Assembly: GCA_902802825.1 (NCBI GenBank) | Contig: CADCNV010000026.1 | Location: 1 to 32,146 of the forward strand | DNA length: 32,146 bases | Direction: 5' to 3' | Origin: an uncultured bacterium | Lineage (GTDB): Bacteria; Cyanobacteriota; Vampirovibrionia; Gastranaerophilales; Gastranaerophilaceae | In this document: positions 24,970 through 31,503 of the stretch, piece by piece | Layout of the letters: every line of letters starts with the position of its first letter | Numbering within the stretch: the stretch's first letter is position 1 | Notes under the pieces: model-generated | The model's input: the letters and a program-made list of their open reading frames with translations, nothing else | What the model was told of the DNA's origin: nothing | Databases searched by the model: none | Program-made: the position numbers and the translations under genes

Positions 24970-25566
24970 ATGATATACCCTAAATCAATAGCTGCTTTGA
25001 TTGAGCAATTTCAAAAATTTCCGTCAATAGGGCCTAAATCAGCCCAGAGAATGGCATTTTTTCTGTTAAGAATGTCAAAATCTGATGTGGAAAATTTTGC
25101 AAAAACTATTATTGAGGCGAAAGAAAACACAAAAACCTGCGAAATTTGTTTCAATTTATCCGCAGCAAGTCCTTGCGAAATTTGTTCTTCAGATTCAAGA
25201 GATAAATCAACAATTTGCGTTATTTCCGAGTCTAAAGACCTTATTGCTATTGAAAAAACGAACGAGTACAAAGGACAATATCACGTTTTGCAGGGTTTAA
25301 TTTCTCCAATGGACGGAATCGGGGCGGAAGATATCAGGATTAAAGAACTTTTAAACCGACTGACAGATGAGAATGTAAAAGAAGTAATACTTGCGCTCAG
25401 CCCGTCTGTCGAAGGCGAAGCTACAAGTTTGTATCTTACAAAACTTATAAAACCATTTGGAATCAAAGTATCACGCATCGCCTTTGGATTACCTGTCGGA
25501 GCAGATCTTGAATATGCGGATGAAATAACCATCGCAAAAGCAATTGAAGGTCGACACGAAATCTAA
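24970..25566 (+). CDS. recR: Recombination protein RecR
   Basis: A 198-residue RecFOR-pathway DNA clamp protein. It shows the N-terminal helix-hairpin-helix (FPSIGPKSAQRMAFFLL), a C4 zinc site (C57, C60, C69, C72) and the Toprim region from about 80, with VISESKDL and a C-terminal GLPVGADLEYAD. Length is normal. There is no strong ribosome site, so translation is probably coupled to ybaB. A palindromic element lies just downstream (25585-25654). Confidence 0.97.
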   Translation: MIYPKSIAALIEQFQKFPSIGPKSAQRMAFFLLRMSKSDVENFAKTIIEAKENTKTCEICFNLSAASPCEICSSDSRDKSTICVISESKDLIAIEKTNEYKGQYHVLQGLISPMDGIGAEDIRIKELLNRLTDENVKEVILALSPSVEGEATSLYLTKLIKPFGIKVSRIAFGLPVGADLEYADEITIAKAIEGRHEI

Positions 25567-25584
25567 ACTATTCATAAAATATAT

Positions 25585-25654
25585 CGTCATTCTGAGTGTT
25601 AACGAAGAATCTATTTAATAAAAGATTTTTCGGACAAAAGCCCTTTGAATGACG
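25585..25654. repeat. Imperfect palindromic intergenic repeat after recR
   Basis: Outer arms CGTCATTC (25585-25592) and GAATGACG (25647-25654) are perfect; inner arms CGAAGAATCT (25603-25612) and AGATTTTTCG (25623-25632) differ at one base. The core words resemble a widespread bacterial intergenic repeat of the form GTCATTCTGAG...GAAGAATCT, with an inverted copy at the other end. It may also end the recR transcript. No transposase is near, so a REP- or MITE-like identity is inferred. Confidence 0.6.
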
Positions 25655-25715
25655 AGGTTTTGATAAAATTAAAAAGTATATAAATACCTAATATAAATAT
25701 ACACTTTTTGTACAA

Positions 25716-25744
25716 TTGCCCGCAAAATTAAAATAGTTTAAAAT
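25716..25744 (+). promoter_or_regulatory. Promoter of the oppF-like gene, apparently leaderless
   Basis: TTGCCC (25716-25721), 17 nt, TAAAAT (25739-25744), then 6 nt and the ATG. No Shine-Dalgarno site. Confidence 0.55.
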
Positions 25745-25750
25745 TTATTT

Positions 25751-26716
25751 ATGTCATTATTAGAAATTGAAGAATTACAGGTAGAATATAAATCTAAAAA
25801 AGGTTTTACAGGCAAAGAAGAAATTATTAAAGCCGTAAACGGTATTAGTTTGGATGTAAGACGCGGAGAGGTTTTATCGGTAGCCGGTGAATCCGGGTGC
25901 GGGAAATCAACACTTGCAAAAACAATTATGCGTCTTGAAAATATAAAAAGCGGGAATATCATTTTTAACGGAAACAATATTGCTAATTTAAAAAGCAAAA
26001 AAGACATACAAGATTTCTATAAAAAAATTCAGATGATATTTCAAAATCCGTATTCTTCACTTAATCCAAAAATGAAAATCGGTCAAATACTATCCGAACC
26101 GCTTGAAATTAACACACGTTTGAAAAAAGCCGAAATAAAAAAGATTATTGAAGAAAAGATATCGCAGGTCGGGCTTGATAAATCTACACTTGATTTGTAC
26201 CCGCATGAATTTTCAGGCGGGCAAAGACAACGTATTGCAATTGCAAGAGCATTGGTTTTAGAACCTGAACTCATTATCGCAGATGAACCGGTAAGTGCGC
26301 TTGATGTAAGTATTCAGGCACAAATAATCAATTTAATAAAAGATTTAAAAGAAAATTTTAATCTGACATTTTTATTTATATCCCACGATTTAAGCGTGAT
26401 TCGCCACATCTCAGACCGAATAGCGATTATGTATTTGGGTGAAATAGTAGAACTCGGACTGACGGAAGAAATTTTTCAGTTCCCAAAACATCCTTACACT
26501 GTCGCATTATTAAACGCAGTTCCGCAAATAAATTCATCCGCGCCAAAATGCGAATATCCGCCAATGAAGGGAGAATTACCATCGCCAAATAATTTGCCGC
26601 AGGGGTGTAAATTCCATACCAGATGTCCCTATGCAATGGAAAAATGCAAAACAAACATACCGGAAGAACGATTTTTCTCAGACTTTCACACCTGTAAATG
26701 TTTTCTTTATCCGTGA
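25751..26716 (+). CDS. oppF: Oligopeptide/dipeptide-type ABC transporter ATPase (OppF/DppF-like)
   Basis: A 321-residue ATPase of the peptide/nickel uptake family. Walker A G46-T54 (GESGCGKST), Q-loop Q98, signature FSGGQR (154-159), Walker B LIIADEP (174-180) and H-loop H212 are all intact. The C-terminal oligopeptide domain includes HPYT and a run of cysteines (C267, C286, C292, C299, C315, C317) of the type seen in this subfamily. The permease, binding-protein and OppD genes are not adjacent, so it is a solitary ATPase in this window. No Shine-Dalgarno site before the ATG. smpB follows after 12 bp. Confidence 0.9.
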   Translation: MSLLEIEELQVEYKSKKGFTGKEEIIKAVNGISLDVRRGEVLSVAGESGCGKSTLAKTIMRLENIKSGNIIFNGNNIANLKSKKDIQDFYKKIQMIFQNPYSSLNPKMKIGQILSEPLEINTRLKKAEIKKIIEEKISQVGLDKSTLDLYPHEFSGGQRQRIAIARALVLEPELIIADEPVSALDVSIQAQIINLIKDLKENFNLTFLFISHDLSVIRHISDRIAIMYLGEIVELGLTEEIFQFPKHPYTVALLNAVPQINSSAPKCEYPPMKGELPSPNNLPQGCKFHTRCPYAMEKCKTNIPEERFFSDFHTCKCFLYP

Positions 26717-26722
26717 TATAAT
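26714..26722 (+). promoter_or_regulatory. Extended -10 of smpB, overlapping the oppF-like stop codon
   Basis: TGA-TATAAT: the TG of the extended -10 (26714-26715) lies in the TGA stop of the upstream gene, and TATAAT (26717-26722) is perfect. Then 6 nt and ATG. A -35 is not convincing (TGTAAA region), as is common with extended -10 promoters. Confidence 0.6.
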
Positions 26723-26728
26723 CATTCT

Positions 26729-27181
26729 ATGGACAGAAAAATTGTTACAACAAACCGAAAAGCTTTTCACGACTACAATATATTTGAAAAATTTGTAGCC
26801 GGAATTGTGCTGAAAGGAACAGAAATCAAATCTATCCGAAACAACGCAGTAAATTTAAAAGACAGCTTTTGCAAAATTGATGATAACGAATTATTTTTAT
26901 ACAACTGCCACATCTCACCCTATGACAAAGGGAATCGCTATAATCACGAAGAAAAACGAACAAGAAAACTCCTTTTGACTAAAAAAGAAATTTTAAAAAT
27001 CAGTCAAAAAATCAAAAAAGACGGATACACAGTAATTCCGCTTGAATTATTTTTTGTTCAGGGACTTGCAAAATTAGAAATAGGACTTGCTAAAGGTAAA
27101 AAACTCTACGACAAACGTGACGACATAGCAAAGAAAGAGCAAAAACGCGACATTGAGCGTCTTACAAAAAACAAATATTAG
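26729..27181 (+). CDS. smpB: tmRNA-binding protein SmpB
   Basis: A 150-residue protein that binds tmRNA and delivers it to stalled ribosomes (trans-translation). It begins with TNRKAFHDYNIFEKFVAG and has VLKGTEIKSIR, the ring-forming YNCHISPY, and a basic C-terminal tail (KKEQKRDIERLTKNKY) that enters the empty mRNA channel. Length is normal. No tmRNA gene is recognised in the window. Its TAG stop overlaps the convergent gene by 4 bp. Confidence 0.97.
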   Translation: MDRKIVTTNRKAFHDYNIFEKFVAGIVLKGTEIKSIRNNAVNLKDSFCKIDDNELFLYNCHISPYDKGNRYNHEEKRTRKLLLTKKEILKISQKIKKDGYTVIPLELFFVQGLAKLEIGLAKGKKLYDKRDDIAKKEQKRDIERLTKNKY

Positions 27182-27441
27182 CCACCAAGTTTTTTCAGCA
27201 ATTTATTGAACCAGGTATTTTCTTCAGGTATACCCTTTAAATCATCATTTGGTAACTTTGAAGACAATTCAAAACTGTCCGGCTTTTGAGCAGTAAACAA
27301 ACTCCCCTGATTTTCTTTTTTATTTTGGCCTCCGCCGCCCATCATATAACCGAGGTTCCCGCCGCTGCCACCGTCGTTATTGGTGTTAGCTGCCGCTTTG
27401 ATGACCGGTTTGGCACTTCCGATATTTACATCAAAACTCAT
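27178..27441 (-). CDS. Small Gly/Asn-rich protein, unknown
   Basis: An 87-residue protein with AAGGGA 8 nt before the ATG. It begins MSFDVNIGSAKPV, has a Gly/Asn-rich middle (about 23-41, including GYMMGGGG) and a hydrophilic C-terminal half that ends in an amphipathic WFNKLLKKLGG. No signal peptide, membrane helix or known domain. The end overlaps smpB by 4 bp in the opposite orientation. The ribosome site and starting codon make it likely to be real. Confidence 0.6.
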   Translation of the reverse strand: MSFDVNIGSAKPVIKAAANTNNDGGSGGNLGYMMGGGGQNKKENQGSLFTAQKPDSFELSSKLPNDDLKGIPEENTWFNKLLKKLGG

Positions 27442-27616
27442 TGCTTTGTCCCTTTGATTATTCCCTTATTTATATAAAGTAATTTTTTATGAATTTTTTG
27501 TTACAAATCCGAAGAAATATTAAGAAAAATTTACAAATAAAACAGTCATTTTTACACTTATTGCTTTAATTACAGCTTTATGAATTTATGTAACAATTAT
27601 TCGCTACCATTAAATT

Positions 27617-27645
27617 TCGACATAAAAAAAACCGTTATATATTAT
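27617..27645 (+). promoter_or_regulatory. Probable promoter of the helical-repeat gene
   Basis: TCGACA (27617-27622), 17 nt, TATTAT (27640-27645). AGGT lies 5-6 nt before the ATG at 27666, so this gene has a short leader with a weak Shine-Dalgarno site. Confidence 0.45.
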
Positions 27646-27665
27646 ATATACTCATGAGGTTTTAA

Positions 27666-28574
27666 ATGTCTTTATCAATTGATGCTACACAAGAATATTT
27701 ACGTTCGAAACTTGGCCTGAATCTTGCCAAGATTTTGGAATACCAAAATAAAAGCATCAAAGAAATTATTGAGGCGGAAGCAGCACAGGGGAATCAGGCA
27801 GCAATCCAGCTTGCGGCGGATATGTTTACAAATCCTGCATTGCTTATTGAATTATTTCAACTGTCAGACCCTAAAAACAAGCTTATCATTATGCAGCAAA
27901 TGACATCTGCGCAACTTGAAAAACTTTTACCGTTACTGGAAAAGAATGATTTAGTCCAGGGGTTAAGATATTTTACTATGGACAGCTTGATGAGAATGCT
28001 TGAAAAAATTCCTAAGGAAGAGTTAGTAAAAGTCGTATTCCAGATGTTTTCAGAAAGACAAATTATTGAAAGAATGCCTGAAAAACAGCTTGATAAAGTG
28101 TTAACAGGAACCGATATGGATAAAGGACTTGTATTGAAGAATTTAAAATCCATACCGGAAACTTATTTGCGTCAAATGATTGAGAGCATAACAGGAAAAG
28201 AAACAGAAGAAAAAAATTCGGCAGAATTGATTAACACAATATCGCAGTTTGGAGATTTGGATTACAAAAACGCATTGCGTAATCTCGATGTAACCCAAAA
28301 ACGAAATTTGACTTTATTAATTACAAGTACAGATAATAAATATTACCTGAACTTTGATGCAGATGCATACACTCACATGATTGCCCGTGACAGAGAGAAA
28401 GAAGATACTGTAAAAGCAATGGGAGTAATCAAAACAGAGTATCTTGAAAAAATGCTGACGAATCTTCCTCCTGATTTACTGCAGGTTGTATGTACTCAGA
28501 TTGATACTGAAAAATTCGCAGACGCACTTATTACAAAATACCCTGAATTACTTGCAAAACTCATTGCAGGATAG
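27666..28574 (+). CDS. All-helical repeat protein, MgtE-N/FliG-like pattern
   Basis: A 302-residue, all-helical, charged protein without signal peptide or membrane segment. Residues about 78-150 hold short repeated helices of the kind LEKLLPLLEK, RMLEKIPKEEL, ERMPEKQLDKVL, like the armadillo-type helices in the MgtE cytosolic N-domain and FliG. The hallmark transport or flagellar domains are absent, so this is only a fold-level resemblance. A soluble scaffold or regulator is plausible. It converges on pncC with a 5-bp gap. Confidence 0.62.
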   Translation: MSLSIDATQEYLRSKLGLNLAKILEYQNKSIKEIIEAEAAQGNQAAIQLAADMFTNPALLIELFQLSDPKNKLIIMQQMTSAQLEKLLPLLEKNDLVQGLRYFTMDSLMRMLEKIPKEELVKVVFQMFSERQIIERMPEKQLDKVLTGTDMDKGLVLKNLKSIPETYLRQMIESITGKETEEKNSAELINTISQFGDLDYKNALRNLDVTQKRNLTLLITSTDNKYYLNFDADAYTHMIARDREKEDTVKAMGVIKTEYLEKMLTNLPPDLLQVVCTQIDTEKFADALITKYPELLAKLIAG

Positions 28575-28579
28575 TTGAA

Positions 28580-29068
28580 TTAAGCAATACGATTCTCTTT
28601 AACAGTTGCCAAAGCTAATTTTAATGCTTCGTCGGCAAATTTTTGCTTCATTTCAATACGCGGAGTTGATTCAGGTAAACGAATTTCTTTTACGGTAACA
28701 ATGTCATTGTATTTTACGGATGTATACATCAAACCGACGGGTTTGTCTGAGGTTCCGCCTGTCGGGCCCGCAATACCTGTTGTGCAAAGCGCTACATCAC
28801 ATCCTGTTACATTTTGCAAACCGTCTGCCATTGCCTTTGCACACTGTTCGCTGACAGCCCCGTAATTATTTAAAATATCCCAACTCACGCCCAAAACCGA
28901 ATTTTTTGCTTCATTAGCATAAGTTACAAAATTCAATTTTACATATTCAGAGCTTCCCGAAATGTCGGTTAATCTTGAACTTACCAAGCCCCCCGTACAA
29001 GATTCAGCAGTTGAAATTGTCAGTTTTTTATCTTTTAAAATTCGTCCTAATTCTTCTTCAAAAGTCAT
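28580..29068 (-). CDS. pncC: Nicotinamide-nucleotide amidohydrolase (stand-alone CinA C-domain)
   Basis: A 162-residue enzyme of the CinA C-terminal family. Motifs TAESCTGG (20-27) and GIAGPTGG (98-105) followed by KPVG are typical. It deamidates NMN to nicotinate mononucleotide, recycling NMN formed by NAD-dependent ligase. Cyanobacterial CinA usually carries an N-terminal MoCF-like domain; here only the PncC domain is present. It is the last gene of the nrtR-secG-radA-pncC operon, 3 bp after radA. Confidence 0.9.
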   Translation of the reverse strand: MTFEEELGRILKDKKLTISTAESCTGGLVSSRLTDISGSSEYVKLNFVTYANEAKNSVLGVSWDILNNYGAVSEQCAKAMADGLQNVTGCDVALCTTGIAGPTGGTSDKPVGLMYTSVKYNDIVTVKEIRLPESTPRIEMKQKFADEALKLALATVKENRIA

Positions 29069-29071
29069 TGT

Positions 29072-30436
29072 CTACTCCTGCTGCGGGCTTATACATGCAC
29101 TTATTGCGTCAATAAGGCGTTTTACAGGAACCGTCTTGATTTTTGGATTTGTAATATCTTTATTTGCATAAGGAATAATTGCTTTTTTAAAACCTGTCAT
29201 AGCAGCTTCATTCAGACGCTTTTCAAGATTATTTACGGGGTGAATTTCACCTGACAGCCCAATTTCTCCGATTATAACCGTTTGAGAATCCACAACAACA
29301 TCTCTTGCACAAGTTGCGATAGCAAGTGCAATACCCAAATCCGCACTCGGTTCATCGACGTCGATTCCGCCCATAACGTTTACATACACATCCTGTTTAG
29401 ATAAATTTAAGCCGACTCTCTTTTCAAGCACAGCAAGAATTTGTAATAAACGGCTAAAATCAACACCGTTTGCAACCCTGCGCGGTGACGGATAAGGAGT
29501 TGCCCCGACAAGTGCCTGAATTTCAACAAGTAAAGGTCTTGTACCCTCATTAGTAACAATAATCGCCGTACCCGGAATATTTTCCTGTGAACGCTCATTT
29601 AAAAATAACTGATTCGGATTAACCACTTCCTTTAAGCCGTTTGCACTCATTTCAAAAATCCCGACTTCAGAAGTATTACCAAAACGATTTTTCATAGAAC
29701 GGAGCATTCTGTATGATTTGTATTTATCACCTTCAAAAGAAATAACCGTATCAACCATATGCTCAAGAACTTTTGGCCCAGCAATATTACCATCTTTTGT
29801 AACATGACCGATAACAAGAACCGTAATATTCTTAGTTTTTGCAATCTGCATCAAAATATTACAACACTCACGAATTTGCGACACACTGCCCGCAGAACTT
29901 GTAACCGTCCGGGAATAAATCGCCTGTATACTGTCAATAACTACAAAATCAGGTTGCAATTCCTCAATTTGTGCTTTTACACATTCAAGATTAGTCTGTG
30001 GATAAATATATAAATTCTCATTTACTATTCCGAGTCGGTCGGCTCTGAGCTTTAATTGTCCTGCTGATTCCTCAGCCGACACATACAAAATCTTTTTACC
30101 CTGAGATGCAAGTCCGCCGCTTGTTTGCAAAAGAATTGTAGATTTTCCGATACCCGGATCCCCTGCAATCAGGACAATAGAACCCTGAACCAATCCGCCA
30201 CCAAGTATTCTGTCGAATTCAGAGATATTCGTACTGACACGAATTTCCTTACCTACCTGAATATCGGTTATCAAAGATGGTTTTATATCATTTGCAAGCA
30301 TCGCAGTATTTTCACTTACCTGCTGAGATTCTTCAACAAAAGAACCCCACGAAGAACACTCAGGACATTTACCCAAATACCCTGCACTTTCATAACCGCA
30401 ATTTTGACAAACCCATTTTGATTTTACTTTTGCCAT
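29072..30436 (-). CDS. radA: DNA repair protein RadA (Sms)
   Basis: A 454-residue branch-migration ATPase. N-terminal C4 zinc finger (C10, C13, C24, C27), RecA-like core with Walker A GDPGIGKST (92-100) and the RadA signature KNRFG (249-253), and a C-terminal Lon-like domain (PSADLGIALAIA). Length normal. It starts 5 bp after secG and ends 3 bp before pncC on the same strand, so it is embedded in the operon. Confidence 0.97.
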   Translation of the reverse strand: MAKVKSKWVCQNCGYESAGYLGKCPECSSWGSFVEESQQVSENTAMLANDIKPSLITDIQVGKEIRVSTNISEFDRILGGGLVQGSIVLIAGDPGIGKSTILLQTSGGLASQGKKILYVSAEESAGQLKLRADRLGIVNENLYIYPQTNLECVKAQIEELQPDFVVIDSIQAIYSRTVTSSAGSVSQIRECCNILMQIAKTKNITVLVIGHVTKDGNIAGPKVLEHMVDTVISFEGDKYKSYRMLRSMKNRFGNTSEVGIFEMSANGLKEVVNPNQLFLNERSQENIPGTAIIVTNEGTRPLLVEIQALVGATPYPSPRRVANGVDFSRLLQILAVLEKRVGLNLSKQDVYVNVMGGIDVDEPSADLGIALAIATCARDVVVDSQTVIIGEIGLSGEIHPVNNLEKRLNEAAMTGFKKAIIPYANKDITNPKIKTVPVKRLIDAISACISPQQE

Positions 30437-30441
30437 AAAAA

Positions 30442-30666
30442 TTATTTAATAATACCCAAACCTATCAAGAATGAACAAATAATAAATATTGCACAAAACA
30501 TGCCTGTAACTTTATTCAAGCCCTTTTCGGCACTTTTTTGAGATGCAAAAATGTGAGAAGCACCGCCAATTCCGCCAATACCGTCACCTTTTGGAGAATG
30601 CATTAGAATTAATAAAATCAATAAAACTGCGCAACCCGTTGCTATATACCATAATAAATTTGCCAT
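30442..30666 (-). CDS. secG: Protein translocase subunit SecG
   Basis: A 74-residue protein with two membrane helices (about 4-22 and 52-72) joined by the conserved loop HSPKGDGIGGIGGASHIF. It assists SecYE in export. It follows the nrtR stop codon with no gap, so translation is probably coupled. AAGGAG lies in the end of nrtR. Confidence 0.9.
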   Translation of the reverse strand: MANLLWYIATGCAVLLILLILMHSPKGDGIGGIGGASHIFASQKSAEKGLNKVTGMFCAIFIICSFLIGLGIIK

Positions 30667-31347
30667 TTATTTTTTATCTCCTTTTTTTATAAAATGCGCT
30701 CTTTTTGAATTAAGTTCAATTCTTTCAAAAGTATAAAGTCGTGCAGGACGTTTTGAAGAAGATTTTGTATATTCTTCAAGCTCAACAAGCCCATCAGTTG
30801 AGAGCGCTTTTTTTCTAAAATTACGTTTGTCCAATTTCTTTTGCATTATTAATTCATAGGACTTTTGCATTTCGGTTAGAGTAAATTTTTCAGGCAAAAG
30901 CTGATATGCAACAGGACAAATTTCTAATCTTTCTCTTGTACGCTTCAGAGAATACTGTATGATTTCTTTATGGTCAAATGCCAATGGCGGCAAGTCCATA
31001 ACCTTATGCCAACCAAGTTCTGATGTTGAAACAATCTTAATATCTTCAGAACGAACCAAAGCAAAATAAGCACATGTGATTACACGTCCGTCAGGGTGTC
31101 TTAAAGGATCGCCGAATGTATACAACTGTTCAAGATAAATATTATCAACAGCCGTTTTTTCCTTCAATACTCGCAATGCAGCATCATCAAGGTTTTCAGA
31201 TAATCTTACATATCCCCCCGGAATTGCCCACTTGTCTTTAAACGGTTCATTTGTACGTTTGACAAGCAAAACCTGAAGAGCATTGTTTTTTATTGTCAAA
31301 ATAACAACGTCGACCGTAATTTCATGTGTTTTTGTTTCGTTAACCAT
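30667..31347 (-). CDS. nrtR: NrtR-like Nudix-winged-helix transcriptional regulator
   Basis: A 226-residue protein (starting at ATG 31347, with GAGGAT upstream; a longer frame adds 36 unlikely residues). The N-terminal Nudix-like domain (about 8-125) has a degenerate box: G45-x5-E51 then R59-V60-L61-K62-E63-K64-T65-A66; two usual catalytic acids are Val and Lys and the Gly is Ala, which argues for sensing, not hydrolysis. The C-terminal part has FDHKEII (124-130) and the winged helix with LLPEKFTL and LDKRNFRKK (172-180), plus SKRPARLY, as in NrtR regulators of NAD synthesis. Ligand is probably ADP-ribose or a related compound. Confidence 0.85.
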   Translation of the reverse strand: MVNETKTHEITVDVVILTIKNNALQVLLVKRTNEPFKDKWAIPGGYVRLSENLDDAALRVLKEKTAVDNIYLEQLYTFGDPLRHPDGRVITCAYFALVRSEDIKIVSTSELGWHKVMDLPPLAFDHKEIIQYSLKRTRERLEICPVAYQLLPEKFTLTEMQKSYELIMQKKLDKRNFRKKALSTDGLVELEEYTKSSSKRPARLYTFERIELNSKRAHFIKKGDKK

Positions 31348-31377
31348 TATAAATCTATCCTCTACAACTACAAATAT

Positions 31378-31407
31378 ATAATAAACATACAATTTACAAT
31401 TAATCAA
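31378..31407 (-). promoter_or_regulatory. Probable promoter of the nrtR operon
   Basis: On the minus strand TTGATT (31407-31402), 18 nt, TATTAT (31383-31378), about 31 bp before the start codon. The -35 is part of the first of two ATTAATCAA repeats. Confidence 0.5.
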
Positions 31408-31419
31408 TTTATTAATCAA
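31399..31419. repeat. Direct repeat ATTAATCAA x2, candidate operator
   Basis: ATTAATCAA at 31399-31407 and again at 31411-31419 gives a 12-bp period. The first copy contains the -35 of the nrtR operon promoter. It is a possible regulator site, for autoregulation by NrtR among others. AT-rich, so chance is possible. Confidence 0.35.
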
Positions 31420-31457
31420 CTTAACATTTGTTAATATTAGACAAAAAAAGGGCAATT

Positions 31458-31486
31458 ATGACATTTAAATATACTTTATTTATATA
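31458..31486 (+). promoter_or_regulatory. Promoter of the terminal transglycosylase-like gene
   Basis: ATGACA (31458-31463), 17 nt, TATATA (31481-31486). The expected transcript start is near 31493, so the leader to ATG 31504 would be about 11 nt and might start within the AAGGGG sequence. An AGG (31501-31503) could then serve the in-frame ATGs at 31510 or 31513. Confidence 0.5.
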
Positions 31487-31503
31487 CAAGGGGATTACAC
31501 AGG

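Noticed and set aside
25751..27181. Peptide-transport operon with smpB
   Set aside because: Only an ATPase is present; smpB is unrelated and has its own -10 overlapping the ATPase stop codon.
31348..31455. 36-residue N-terminal extension of the NrtR-like protein
   Set aside because: The extension is hydrophobic and uncharacteristic, runs over the promoter and repeats, and GAGGAT precedes ATG 31347.
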